A stretch of 64,000 nt of DNA from Numidum massiliense (GTDB lineage: Bacteria > Bacillota > Bacilli > Thermoactinomycetales > Novibacillaceae): positions 62,001-126,000 of the forward strand of contig NZ_CTDZ01000009.1 in NCBI RefSeq assembly GCF_001375555.1, read 5' to 3'. Below, in pieces: positions 34,243 to 42,790 of this stretch (its first letter is position 1; every line of letters begins with the position of its first letter). A program made the translations under genes and the position numbers. The notes under the pieces are model-generated. The model saw only the letters and a list, made by a program, of their open reading frames with translations. It did not search any database and was not told where the DNA came from.

Positions 34243-35796
34243 TTGGACGAATTGACGACGCGCAAAAAAGTGACGATTATGATTTCGATCATGTCTACGC
34301 TTTTGTTTGTCGCTTTAAATCAAACGATCGTCGGGACTGCACTGCCGAAAATTGTTGCCGACATCGGCGGGATGCAGTACTTTAACTGGGTGTTTACGAT
34401 TTTTATGCTCGCCTCCAGTATTACAGCGATTCTCGTCGGCAAACTGTCGGACATTTACGGCCGTAAACCGTTTATATTGATTGGGCTCGGCGTGTTTACG
34501 TTAGGGGCATTTTTGAACGGCACGTCCGGCACAATCTTCCACCTCATTACATATCGCGGCATCCAAGGGTTAGGCGGCGGCATGATTATGTCGACAGCGT
34601 TTACAGCAGTCGGGGATCTTTTTCCACCGCGGGAACGGGGACGCTGGCAAGGGTTGATGGGGGCGTCCTTCGGCCTCGCTAGTGTGTTCGGGCCGACGCT
34701 CGGCGGCTACATCGTCGATCATTTTCATTGGCACTGGGTGTTCTGGGTGTTTTTGCCGTTCGGATTGGTCGCGTTTGGTCTCATTTGGTGGCTCTTTCCA
34801 CCACAGGCGAAGCGTGAGGGCGAGACGGTCGATTACATTGGGGCCCTCGTGCTCGTCTTGACTCTTGTCCCGCTGTTGCTCGCTGTTTCGTGGGCGGGGT
34901 CTGCCTATGCGTGGTTGTCGCCGGTTATCCTCGGGCTGTTAGCCGCGTCCGCAGGCGCCTTTATACTGTTCATTTTCATCGAGCGGCGGGCAAAAAGCCC
35001 AATTTTGCCCCTCCATTTATTTGCGAACCGCATTTTCACGATTTCTAACATTGTCGGGTTTATGTTGGGCGTCGGGATGTTTGGGACGATTATGTACATG
35101 CCGTTTTTCATTCAAGGTGTAATGGGGGCCACGGCAACCGCCTCTGGCTTTATGATGATGGCGATGACGCTCAGTAACGTCTCCGGCAGTGCGATTAGCG
35201 GGCAAATCGTGACAAAGACTGGGAAGTACAAGAAATTAGCACTTGGCGGATTAGCGATTATGGCAAGTGGGTTGGTGGCTGCGACTTTTTTGAGTGCGGG
35301 CGTACACCCGTCGTTTGTCGTCGCGTGTTTAATCGTCATCGGGTTCGGCCTCGGCACGTGTTTTCCGATCTTTACCCTGACGGTGCAAAATGCGATCCCG
35401 CACAGTTACCTCGGCGTGGCGACATCGTCCGCCCAACTGTTTCGCCAGTTAGGGGGAGCGGTCGGCGTATCTGCAATGGGGTCAATTATGAACGCGTTAG
35501 TGGCGCGGCAAATGACCAACCACGCGACAACAGCTGCCGAGCTGCCGCAGTTACAGCGACAACTTGACGAACTGCAAAACCCACAATTGTTGATGGACCA
35601 CGATAAGCTGGCTCAACTACAGGCAGGACTTCCGTCCGGGGCACAACCGGTTGTGGCCGAGCTGATCGACCAGTTGCGCGGGGCACTAGGGACCGCGTTA
35701 AGTGGCGTGTTCTTCACTGGCGCGTGTGTGATTGCGGTCGCTTTCGTTTTGACGTTGTTTCTGAAGGAAATTAAATTGCGCACGACGAATCGGTGA
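34243..35796 (+). CDS. DHA2-family MFS drug exporter
   Basis: Proton-driven multidrug exporter with the 14-segment layout of the DHA2 family (517 residues). Motif A is GKLSDIYGRKP (loop 2-3), motif B is the Arg in ITYRGIQGLGGG, and motif C is GPTLGGYIVD in segment 5. A hydrophilic loop of about 75 residues precedes the last segment. TTG 34243 follows GGAGAGG. The next gene, a phosphopantetheinyl transferase, is 36 bases downstream, which places this exporter at the left edge of the biosynthetic cluster and suggests product export; it could equally be an unrelated drug pump. Confidence 0.88.
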   Translation: MDELTTRKKVTIMISIMSTLLFVALNQTIVGTALPKIVADIGGMQYFNWVFTIFMLASSITAILVGKLSDIYGRKPFILIGLGVFTLGAFLNGTSGTIFHLITYRGIQGLGGGMIMSTAFTAVGDLFPPRERGRWQGLMGASFGLASVFGPTLGGYIVDHFHWHWVFWVFLPFGLVAFGLIWWLFPPQAKREGETVDYIGALVLVLTLVPLLLAVSWAGSAYAWLSPVILGLLAASAGAFILFIFIERRAKSPILPLHLFANRIFTISNIVGFMLGVGMFGTIMYMPFFIQGVMGATATASGFMMMAMTLSNVSGSAISGQIVTKTGKYKKLALGGLAIMASGLVAATFLSAGVHPSFVVACLIVIGFGLGTCFPIFTLTVQNAIPHSYLGVATSSAQLFRQLGGAVGVSAMGSIMNALVARQMTNHATTAAELPQLQRQLDELQNPQLLMDHDKLAQLQAGLPSGAQPVVAELIDQLRGALGTALSGVFFTGACVIAVAFVLTLFLKEIKLRTTNR

Positions 35797-35832
35797 GGAT
35801 GTGTGGGTAGTTTGACTAAGGGGAGAATATCA

Positions 35833-36558
35833 TTGGTTAAAAATAATTTTTTGGAAATAGAGGTTACGAGGGAAAATAAATCGATCCCAGTAGCTAGTGT
35901 AATTAGCACTTATTCGCAGGTAGAAGAACAGGCAGGATGGCATCCATTCCCGTGGTTGAGTGACAGTGAACGGTTAGTTTATGAAGGGTACACAGCACAT
36001 AAAAGAAAGCGAGAATATTTGTTAGGAAGATATGCGGCCAAGAAAGCTGCGAGTGTCCTTCTCGGTGAGAGCGACTATAAGAAAATTTCTATTCTAAGTG
36101 GCGTTTTCAACCAACCAGTGTTGTACCACCACAATAATAAACACAACATTCAAGTAAGCATTACGCATGCAGCTAGTAAAGGGGCGGCGATTGCTTTTCC
36201 GGAGACTCATCCGATGGGGATTGATATTGAAAAAGTAGAAGGGAAGCTAGAAGACAGTCTTAAATCCGTCATGACGAATGAGGATTTGACGCAACTATAC
36301 GATCACCTGTTGCTAAACGTGACAGGATTGACTTTATCTTGGAGTGCGAAGGAGGCGCTTTCAAAAGTTTTAAGAACAGGTTTTACAGTTTCACCCTACT
36401 TATATGCAATAAAGAGCATGCAGCAAATGGAAAATGTATACATATTGGAGTTTAAGGAATTTCATCAGTACAAAGTAGTCAGCTGGTTTTTTGCCGATTA
36501 TGTAGGTTCTATATGTCTTCCTAAACGTTCTCACCTAAAATTACATCGTGTGCTTTAA
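35833..36558 (+). CDS. 4'-phosphopantetheinyl transferase (Sfp-like superfamily)
   Basis: Converts apo carrier domains to the active holo form by attaching phosphopantetheine from coenzyme A. The 241-residue length is that of the Sfp group. The two Mg/CoA motifs are present: GIDIEKVEGK (Asp and Glu ligands) and WSAKEALSK. Upstream, LLGRYAAKKAA and a SITHAA motif fit the family. TTG 35833 is preferred, with AAGGGGAGA 7 bases upstream; the frame is open to GTG 35803. Local base use is more AT-rich than the MFS gene before it. It is the obvious activator for the PKS and NRPS carrier domains downstream. Confidence 0.85.
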   Translation: MVKNNFLEIEVTRENKSIPVASVISTYSQVEEQAGWHPFPWLSDSERLVYEGYTAHKRKREYLLGRYAAKKAASVLLGESDYKKISILSGVFNQPVLYHHNNKHNIQVSITHAASKGAAIAFPETHPMGIDIEKVEGKLEDSLKSVMTNEDLTQLYDHLLLNVTGLTLSWSAKEALSKVLRTGFTVSPYLYAIKSMQQMENVYILEFKEFHQYKVVSWFFADYVGSICLPKRSHLKLHRVL

Positions 36559-36624
36559 ACAGTACTGCCGTTGTATATATACAATTCTTTGAGAGTCGGG
36601 AAATAAACAACGCGATTTTTTTTA

Positions 36625-36653
36625 TTGTATCGGCCGAAGTTGTATATTATAAT
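36625..36653 (+). promoter_or_regulatory. Promoter of the first ABC exporter operon
   Basis: TTGTAT (36625-36630), 17 bases, TATAAT (36648-36653), about 115 bases before the ATPase gene. Confidence 0.6.
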
Positions 36654-36768
36654 TGGTGGGAATACTTGAATAAGAGGGGATGTACACATAAGTCGTAAGA
36701 ATAGTGAAGTAGTAGCAAGAGAAGAAAGGAATGATTACCTAAATGTATTTGAGAAGGGAAGTGATTAG

Positions 36769-37734
36769 GTGGCAGATATTGTAAGAACGAGTCGATTGAC
36801 GAAAGTCGTTCTAGGAAAGGAAATCGTTTCAGAGGTGAGTATGACGATCGAAAAGGGCGAAATTTACGGCTTTCTCGGTCCGAACGGTGCCGGTAAAACG
36901 ACGTTTATGAAAATACTGACCAACTTGGTGCGGCCGACGCGAGGAACGATTGAACTGTTTGGCGAGCCAGTCCAACCTTCATCTTTTTTATATTTACGCA
37001 GAATTGGTAGCATGATCGAATACCCGATTTTTTACGAGAAAAAGACAGCCAAGGAAAATTTGATTATACACTGCGACTACATGGGGCTTAACGATCGACG
37101 TGCGATCGGCGAAACGTTGGAACTCGTTGACCTAGAGGCGAGTGCAGATGCCCCGGTTCACACTTTTTCATTAGGAATGAAGCAGCGCCTTGGCATCGCA
37201 CGAGCTATTTTAACTAGACCAGAGCTGCTCATTTTGGATGAACCGATCAATGGCTTGGACCCTGCAGGGATTAAAAAGGTCATACAATTGTTCCGCTTTT
37301 TAAGTCGAGAACACGGTACCACGTTGCTCATCTCTAGCCATATGTTGCACGAGGTCGAACAGTTGGCAGATACGCTTGGCGTCATTAAGGATGGCCGGAT
37401 GATTGAAGAAGTATCTATGTCGAAAATTCGCGGGAAAGACACGGCGTATGTTGAATTAGTAACACCTAGTCCGAAAAAGGCGTGTGTTGTCCTCGACCGA
37501 GAGCTGAAGCTCACATGTACGATGGCAAGTGATGATACGATTCGCATAAATGCAGCATCGTATTCGCAAAACGACATAACTAAAGTTCTGATCGCACACG
37601 ACATTGAAATTGAGTCGATTAGTAAAAAGAATAAATCGCTAGAAGAACACTTTTTCAGCCTACTGCAACAGCATAATAAACAGAATAGTTGGAAAGGGGA
37701 TGCAAATGATCAAAATAATGCAGTTGGAAATTAA
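36769..37734 (+). CDS. ABC exporter ATP-binding protein 1 (BcrA/lantibiotic-immunity type)
   Basis: ATPase subunit of 321 residues with Walker A GPNGAGKT, signature FSLGMKQRLGIARA (the Leu-Ser-Leu-Gly-Met variant seen in BcrA-type transporters), Walker B LLILDEPINGLDP and switch His in SSHMLHEVE. The C-terminal 100 residues form the accessory region of this subgroup. These transporters confer self-resistance to peptide antibiotics or export them. GTG 36769 follows AAGGGAAGTG. It overlaps the permease gene by 29 bases. Confidence 0.87.
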   Translation: MADIVRTSRLTKVVLGKEIVSEVSMTIEKGEIYGFLGPNGAGKTTFMKILTNLVRPTRGTIELFGEPVQPSSFLYLRRIGSMIEYPIFYEKKTAKENLIIHCDYMGLNDRRAIGETLELVDLEASADAPVHTFSLGMKQRLGIARAILTRPELLILDEPINGLDPAGIKKVIQLFRFLSREHGTTLLISSHMLHEVEQLADTLGVIKDGRMIEEVSMSKIRGKDTAYVELVTPSPKKACVVLDRELKLTCTMASDDTIRINAASYSQNDITKVLIAHDIEIESISKKNKSLEEHFFSLLQQHNKQNSWKGDANDQNNAVGN

Positions 37735-38398
37735 AAAGGCTCAGTTAGGTTGGTACGTGAAGGGGGCAGTAATCGCAAACGTCATCATTCTTGCCATAAC
37801 CGCCCTTATAATTTTCATTGCACAGCTAGAAGTGGAATTTTTCTTTTCTGACACTGAGGAAATATTCATTATCCCCGGTATTCTCGTGCGGGGCACTTTT
37901 ATTGTATTTGCTGCGGTCCTACACGTGAAACTCGTCGTCGAAGAATTCAAGAACAGGACGATCCATGTCATGTTCATGTATCCGATTAGCCGGAAAAGAC
38001 TCATTGCAGCTAAGGTGCTTTGTGTTGTCGGTTTGACTTTTTTTACGATCGTTCTTTCAAACGTCATCATCATGTCGATCGTTATTGTCGCGAATGCGTC
38101 ATTCCAGTTTATTGCTGCACCAATTACGGTTGACATGCTCATGGGACAGTTAGTTACTATCGTGATCTACGCGATTGGTGCAACGGGAACAAGTCTAATT
38201 CCTTTGTACTTCGGTCTGCGAAAGCAATCAGTTCCCGTCACGATCACCTCATCGTTGGTGATCGCCTTACTCATTAGCTCGCACAATCCCGTTTTTTCGA
38301 TTGCCTCTATTATTTACGTACCGCTAGTTCTGGCAATCGTCGGTGTCCATCTTACTTTGATGACGGTTCGGGATGTAGAAATGGCCGACGTGTTCTAA
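37706..38398 (+). CDS. ABC-2 type permease 1
   Basis: Membrane partner of the preceding ATPase, about 230 residues with six predicted hydrophobic segments (first: GAVIANVIILAITALIIFIA). The motif NRTIHVMFMYPISRKRLIAAKV, between segments 2 and 3, is typical of BcrB/ABC-2 immunity permeases. ATG 37706 has AAAGGGG at better spacing than ATG 37700. The two genes form a complete half-transporter pair likely to act as a dimer of each subunit in self-protection. Confidence 0.8.
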   Translation: MIKIMQLEIKKAQLGWYVKGAVIANVIILAITALIIFIAQLEVEFFFSDTEEIFIIPGILVRGTFIVFAAVLHVKLVVEEFKNRTIHVMFMYPISRKRLIAAKVLCVVGLTFFTIVLSNVIIMSIVIVANASFQFIAAPITVDMLMGQLVTIVIYAIGATGTSLIPLYFGLRKQSVPVTITSSLVIALLISSHNPVFSIASIIYVPLVLAIVGVHLTLMTVRDVEMADVF

Positions 38399-38448
38399 CG
38401 AAACGTCCGCCTCTTCAAGAGAAGCGAAAAAAGTTACCAAATGATGCT

Positions 38449-38485
38449 TGACGACCTTATTATAATTAAATATAATAAAGGTCGT
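38449..38485. promoter_or_regulatory. Promoter covered by a long palindrome (operator) before the second ABC/biosynthetic operon
   Basis: TTGACG (38449-38454), 16 bases, TATAAT (38471-38476). The palindrome ACGACCTT-ATTATA (38451-38464) with TATAAT-A-AAGGTCGT (38471-38485) has 14 paired bases and one bulge and covers both promoter elements. It could bind a repressor, or fold as an RNA hairpin of the transcript from upstream. About 430 bases separate it from the next plus-strand gene. Confidence 0.55.
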
Positions 38486-38514
38486 TAACATTCGTTAATC
38501 AAACGAATCGTTAA
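38482..38514 (+). repeat. Three TCGTTAA repeats and a second inverted repeat
   Basis: TCGTTAA occurs at 38482-38488, 38492-38498 and 38508-38514. Within it, ATTCGTT (38490-38496) and AACGAAT (38502-38508) form an inverted repeat. The cluster lies just after the promoter at 38449-38476. The remaining 38515-38909 has only an unsupported minus-strand frame. Confidence 0.5.
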
Positions 38515-38909
38515 TACTGTAGCAACCCGATCAGTCGTATTTGGTTTAGTGAAAGCCCTTGCAGTGAAAGGGTGGTCGCTTCTGATTAAACGTCATGTAA
38601 ATTGGCCTTTAAACGGGGCAACTTTTTTAAGAAACACACATAGCGGTGAGTCAGGATAAACACACCAATGGGTCAAGATCAACACATCAAGAAAATCAAC
38701 AAATTTCCCTTGTTTTAACTTTAAACCGCTTCCATGAGAAATAATTCGTTGCAATTTCGGATGGCCGCGTGACAGCGCGTCAAAATAACGACAGTTTTTG
38801 TCTAAAGGTGTTATTCTGCTATCTAGTTTATTTTTGGGTAAATCTGTGTTCATTTATGCAACAATATTGAATAAAAGTAATAAAAGAATAAAGGAATATG
38901 GAGGTAACT

Positions 38910-39848
38910 ATGGTTCTAAATGTCGAAAAAGTAACTAAAGTTTTCTCTAACGGGAAGACCAAAGTAGTAGCCAATGACAATCTTTCATTTAGCATGCAAA
39001 AGGGTGAGATCCTTGGGTTGTTGGGTCACAACGGGGCGGGTAAAACGACACTCGTTAACCAGATTTTGGGGTTACTTACCCCGACATCCGGAGAGATCAC
39101 TTTGTTAGGGAAGTCTGTTGCCGAATCGCCGGCACGAGCTCGGTCAATTTGTTCCGTGCAGCCACAGTCGCAAATACCGCTCGGAAATTTGACTCCCGCA
39201 CAAGCAGTTTCGATAATGGGTTCGATGCGCAAGGGGAAAAAGAGTGAAGTGAGACGGCGCATGAATGAATTATTTGAGGCTTTAGATATGCAGGGGTGGG
39301 CCAATACGGAAGGCGAGAAACTCTCAGGAGGTATCCGTCGACTGACAGCTTTTTGTATGGCGGTCGTCGTTCCGGGTGAGATCGTCATCCTCGATGAGCC
39401 GACTAACGATGTCGATCCGATGCGTCGGCGTTACTTGTGGGATACGATTCGCAAGCTTACCGACGATGGCACTTCTGTCATTTTAGTCACTCACAACGTC
39501 CTGGAAGCTGAGAAGGCCGTCGACCGAGTGGCCATTTTGCACAAAGGGAAGTTCCTTTCCCAAGGAACGCCTTCTGAAGTGAAAAGCTCCGTTAGCAATC
39601 AAATAAGGATTGAGGTAAGCTTGGCTGCCGAGTTTGAAGAGTTCGACATCCCGAGTTTTGCGCTTTCCTCGCATCGCAAAGGTACCCGGTTAGTTTTTTC
39701 GGTAGAACAACGTTCTGCTCTCGAAGTTGTTGAATGGGCCAGAAGACGCATCGATGAAGGTACCGTTCTAGACTACTCGATATCGCCAACGACACTCGAA
39801 GATGTGTATGTCGAGTTAACCTCGGATAAGGAGGCAGTTGCAGTATGA
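38910..39848 (+). CDS. ABC exporter ATP-binding protein 2 (DrrA/NatA-like)
   Basis: ATPase of 312 residues: Walker A GHNGAGKTT, Q-loop in VQPQSQIP, signature LSGGIRRLTAF, Walker B IVILDEPTNDVDP and switch His in THNVLEAEK. The C-terminal part has the DrrA-like pattern after LHKGKFLSQGTPSEV. Antibiotic self-resistance transporters of PKS and anthracycline clusters use this type. ATG 38910 sits 5 bases after GGAGG; ATG 38898 is the in-frame alternative. It shares an ATGA overlap with the permease gene. Confidence 0.85.
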   Translation: MVLNVEKVTKVFSNGKTKVVANDNLSFSMQKGEILGLLGHNGAGKTTLVNQILGLLTPTSGEITLLGKSVAESPARARSICSVQPQSQIPLGNLTPAQAVSIMGSMRKGKKSEVRRRMNELFEALDMQGWANTEGEKLSGGIRRLTAFCMAVVVPGEIVILDEPTNDVDPMRRRYLWDTIRKLTDDGTSVILVTHNVLEAEKAVDRVAILHKGKFLSQGTPSEVKSSVSNQIRIEVSLAAEFEEFDIPSFALSSHRKGTRLVFSVEQRSALEVVEWARRRIDEGTVLDYSISPTTLEDVYVELTSDKEAVAV

Positions 39849-40576
39849 ATGCGGTAAATGACTTTAAAAGTGTATTTGCCATACAGTTTCTAAGGAGTTC
39901 TGGTTATCTAGTGTTTTTTACTATCATTCAAATAATGATCTCCTTAGGGATCGTCATCGGTTTTACATACTTGATACCGAATCCAAATACGGAGAGCATT
40001 CTCTTCTTAGCGACGGGTGCCCCGACACTCATATTGATTATTACCGGACTAGTGATCTTGCCGCAACAAATCGCCAACGCAAAGATGGAAGGGTATATCG
40101 AATTTATGCGCACGTGGCCAGTGAATCGCGCGGTAATTCTTGGAGCGGACACATTGACGTGGCTGTTAATTACGCTACCGGGGATCGCTGTGGCATCCGT
40201 TTGTGCACACTTCATTTTTAATCCAGGATATCACGTGACGTGGACCGTCATTCCGGCTTTACTATTGATTGCCTTAACTTGTATTGGGGTCGGATATGGG
40301 TTTTCTTACTTGTTACCTCCACAAGGTTCAATGGCGCTTTCCCAAGTGCTGATCTTTGGTGCGCTTATGTTTTCGCCTATTAACTTTCCTATGGATCGCC
40401 TTCCGGAGTGGCTACAAGCGCTTCATGTGGTTCTGCCAATGTATTCAATGGCCGAAGTTATGCGGGCTTCGTTAGCAGCTTCATCTTTTACTGCCGGCAT
40501 CGGAGACTATATTAATTTGACGATATGGTGTGTGCTCGGTTACGGGGGAGCAATCCTCATTTTATCGAAAAAATGA
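39845..40576 (+). CDS. ABC-2 type permease 2
   Basis: 243-residue membrane protein, six predicted segments, with the ABC-2 permease arrangement (QQIANAKMEGYIEFMRTWPVNRAVILGADT between segments 2 and 3, and PLPxxLQALHVVLPMY-like DRLPEWLQALHVVLPMYSMAEVMR before the last). It starts inside the stop codon of the ATPase gene (ATGA), so the two are translated together. The next biosynthetic gene begins 44 bases downstream, so the exporter and the biosynthesis genes are probably one transcript. Confidence 0.82.
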   Translation: MNAVNDFKSVFAIQFLRSSGYLVFFTIIQIMISLGIVIGFTYLIPNPNTESILFLATGAPTLILIITGLVILPQQIANAKMEGYIEFMRTWPVNRAVILGADTLTWLLITLPGIAVASVCAHFIFNPGYHVTWTVIPALLLIALTCIGVGYGFSYLLPPQGSMALSQVLIFGALMFSPINFPMDRLPEWLQALHVVLPMYSMAEVMRASLAASSFTAGIGDYINLTIWCVLGYGGAILILSKK

Positions 40577-40619
40577 GAAGGCAGTTGGAATTGTCGATCA
40601 TTGACGAAGGGGCGCAAAA

Positions 40620-41465
40620 ATGACGGTAATAGCAGTTGTCGGAGCTGGAGTGATGGGCTTAGATGTGGCCGCCACTCTGGCTTCTCATAAATATGACGTA
40701 ATTTTAGTGGATATCGACCAAGAGGTGTTGAGTGGGGCACCAGCGGCCATAAAGCGAAACATCCGCAACTACCGCATCGTTTCGCCGAAAGTACGTGAAT
40801 GGGATGCAGCAGATATTTTGGGACGGATCACGTTTACGAGGGATTACGAACGATTTGATCAGGCCGCTTGGGTCATCGAAAACATTACCGAAGATTGGCA
40901 GGCAAAAAGTAAGTTCTATGAAGAAATGAGCGACGTATGCGGGCCAGACACTATTTTTGCAGTTAATACGAGCTGTATTTCGATTACGAAACTGGCCGCT
41001 TGCGTGCCCTACCCCGATAAGGTCATCGGCATGCATTTCATGAATCCTGTTCCCCTTAACGATACGGTGGAAACTATTCGCGGCTTTCATACGTCTGAGC
41101 AAACCGTTGAGGCCGCCGAAAAGTTTTTGCGGAGCCTCGGGAAATTCCCGATTGTCGTCAAGGACTCCCCTGGATTCGTGTCTAACCGCTTGTCTCACCT
41201 ATTTATGAATGAGGCGGCATTTTTAGTCCAAGAGAATATCGCTGGACCGCAAGAAATAGACGCTATGTTTAGGAAGGGATATGGCCATAAAATGGGTCCT
41301 TTAGAAACGGCTGACCTAATCGGGTTGGATACGGTCGTACGTTCCTTAGAAGTGCTATATAAAGATTATCAAGATCCGAAGTTTCGATGTTGCCCACTCT
41401 TAAGGAAGATGGTTGAAGCGGGGTTACTAGGTCGAAAAAGCGGAAGAGGGTTTTACACCTATTAG
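40620..41465 (+). CDS. 3-hydroxyacyl-CoA-dehydrogenase-like enzyme of extender-unit synthesis (FkbK type)
   Basis: NAD-dependent dehydrogenase of 281 residues. The Rossmann motif is VGAGVMGLDVA; catalytic residues are the Ser in NTSCISIT, the His in GMHFMNPVP and the Asn in SPGFVSNRL. Enzymes of this type in FK506, ansamitocin, oxazolomycin and zwittermicin clusters oxidise glyceryl-ACP to the 2-hydroxy-3-oxo form on the way to hydroxymalonyl-ACP. The following FkbH, ACP and FkbI homologues make that role near certain; a fatty-acid role is unlikely in this setting. ATG 40620 follows GAAGGGG. Distances to the next gene are short (15 bases). Confidence 0.87.
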   Translation: MTVIAVVGAGVMGLDVAATLASHKYDVILVDIDQEVLSGAPAAIKRNIRNYRIVSPKVREWDAADILGRITFTRDYERFDQAAWVIENITEDWQAKSKFYEEMSDVCGPDTIFAVNTSCISITKLAACVPYPDKVIGMHFMNPVPLNDTVETIRGFHTSEQTVEAAEKFLRSLGKFPIVVKDSPGFVSNRLSHLFMNEAAFLVQENIAGPQEIDAMFRKGYGHKMGPLETADLIGLDTVVRSLEVLYKDYQDPKFRCCPLLRKMVEAGLLGRKSGRGFYTY

Positions 41466-41480
41466 AGAGGAGTACTTAAG

Positions 41481-42518
41481 TTGAAAGAAATAAAATGCGT
41501 CGTATGGGACCTAGACGATACGCTATGGGACGGTGTGTTGTTAGAGGGCGATCGCGTTCAGTTAAAACCTGGCGTTCGTGACATTCTTAATACGCTAGAC
41601 AATAGAGGGATTCTTTTATCGATTGCTAGTAAGAACAATCATGCTCAAGCGATGGAACGGCTTGTTGAGTTTGGAATCGATCATTATTTCTTGTTTCCAC
41701 AAATCAATTGGAATGCAAAGTCTTCCTCGTTAGCCAAAATTAAACAATCCCTTAATATAGGTATGGATACGATTGCGTTTATCGACGATCAAGCGTTTGA
41801 GCGGGACGAGGCAAAGTCGGTACATCCGGAGATTACCGTCTTCGACGCCACAGCTTATCGGGAGCTGCTTGCAATGCCTCGCCTTAACCCGAAAGTTATT
41901 TCGGATGATAGCCGCCGTCGCAGACTTATGTATGTGGAGGACCAGAACCGACAAGCAGCGGAAGCGGCATATGAAGGGCCGACTGTGAAATTTTTGGAAA
42001 GCCTTGCTATGAAATTTACGATTTCGCGCGCTCGGGAAGAAGATTTGCAACGAGCCGAAGAGTTGACAGTTCGCACGAATCAGCTCAATTCGACTGGTAT
42101 CCAATACAGTTACGATAAGCTGAAAGAGCTGCTAGAATCGCCTACCCACCACTTATGGATTTGCGAGCTCGTGGATCGATACGGTTCATATGGAAAGATC
42201 GGACTAGTGTTAGTAGAGATTCAAGGCGATGTTTGGCATATTCGCCTCTTGCTTATGTCGTGTCGGACTGTATCGCGGGGAGTTGGGACCGTCCTGCTGT
42301 CCTTCCTAATGAAAAAGGCCAAAGAAGAAGGGAAAGTCCTAAGAGCCGACTTCCGGCGCACCGAGCGTAACCGCCAGATGTTAATGACTTATCAATTTGC
42401 TAACTTTAAGGAGAAGGAGCGAGTGAAGGATATTACCGTATTTGAAAACGATCTATCCAAAATTCAGGACTACCCGCCGTACATTCAAGTGATTGTAGCT
42501 GAGGAGGAAAAAGTATGA
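41481..42518 (+). CDS. FkbH-like HAD-IIIC protein (glyceryl-ACP synthase)
   Basis: Takes the glyceryl group from 1,3-bisphosphoglycerate, dephosphorylates it and loads it on a carrier protein. Residues 1-150 are the HAD domain with WDLDDTLWDGVLLEGD (nucleophile Asp pair), SKNN and FIDDQAFERDE. The C-terminal half is the GNAT-like acyl-transfer domain with NQLNSTGIQYS and the conserved MSCRTVSRGVG, where the Cys accepts the acyl group. 345 residues is the usual length. TTG 41481 lies 7 bases after GAGAGGAG. It overlaps the ACP gene by 4 bases. Some FkbH proteins supply lactyl or glyceryl starters instead, but the two dehydrogenases beside it point to hydroxymalonyl-ACP. Confidence 0.9.
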   Translation: MKEIKCVVWDLDDTLWDGVLLEGDRVQLKPGVRDILNTLDNRGILLSIASKNNHAQAMERLVEFGIDHYFLFPQINWNAKSSSLAKIKQSLNIGMDTIAFIDDQAFERDEAKSVHPEITVFDATAYRELLAMPRLNPKVISDDSRRRRLMYVEDQNRQAAEAAYEGPTVKFLESLAMKFTISRAREEDLQRAEELTVRTNQLNSTGIQYSYDKLKELLESPTHHLWICELVDRYGSYGKIGLVLVEIQGDVWHIRLLLMSCRTVSRGVGTVLLSFLMKKAKEEGKVLRADFRRTERNRQMLMTYQFANFKEKERVKDITVFENDLSKIQDYPPYIQVIVAEEEKV

Positions 42519-42790
42519 TTCAAACCGAGCAAGAGGCAAGGAACCGAATCCGGGAATTCATCTTGGAAAATATGGATGTATTCGACGAGACGGCGGAGTT
42601 ATGTGACTCTGACAACATCTTTGAAAAAGGATTTGTTAGCTCTATTTTTGCCATGCGTTTGCTTCATTTTATCGAACAGGAATTCGCAGTCGACGTATCG
42701 GACGAGTATATCGTGCTGGAGAATTTTAATTGCGTAGACAACATGATTCGCTTAGTCACAGACTTGAAAGGTGGCGCCTATGCAACGTGA
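42515..42790 (+). CDS. Dedicated acyl carrier protein (FkbJ type)
   Basis: A 91-residue stand-alone carrier. The phosphopantetheine site is EKGFVSSIFAMRLL with Ser43; the SSIFAM phrase (rather than DSL) is usual for the carrier that holds the three-carbon unit made by FkbH. The ATG at 42515 overlaps the FkbH stop, and its end overlaps the acyl-CoA dehydrogenase start by 11 bases. It should be activated by the transferase at 35833, and its loaded form delivered to a module by an acyltransferase that recognises ACP-bound extenders. Confidence 0.9.
   Translation: MIQTEQEARNRIREFILENMDVFDETAELCDSDNIFEKGFVSSIFAMRLLHFIEQEFAVDVSDEYIVLENFNCVDNMIRLVTDLKGGAYAT

Noticed and set aside
38593-38853. 86-codon minus-strand frame between the two ABC operons
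   Set aside because: No ribosome binding site before the start, AT-rich, no family I recognise and it lies in a long leader region. It could be a remnant of an unknown gene, but I cannot support it.
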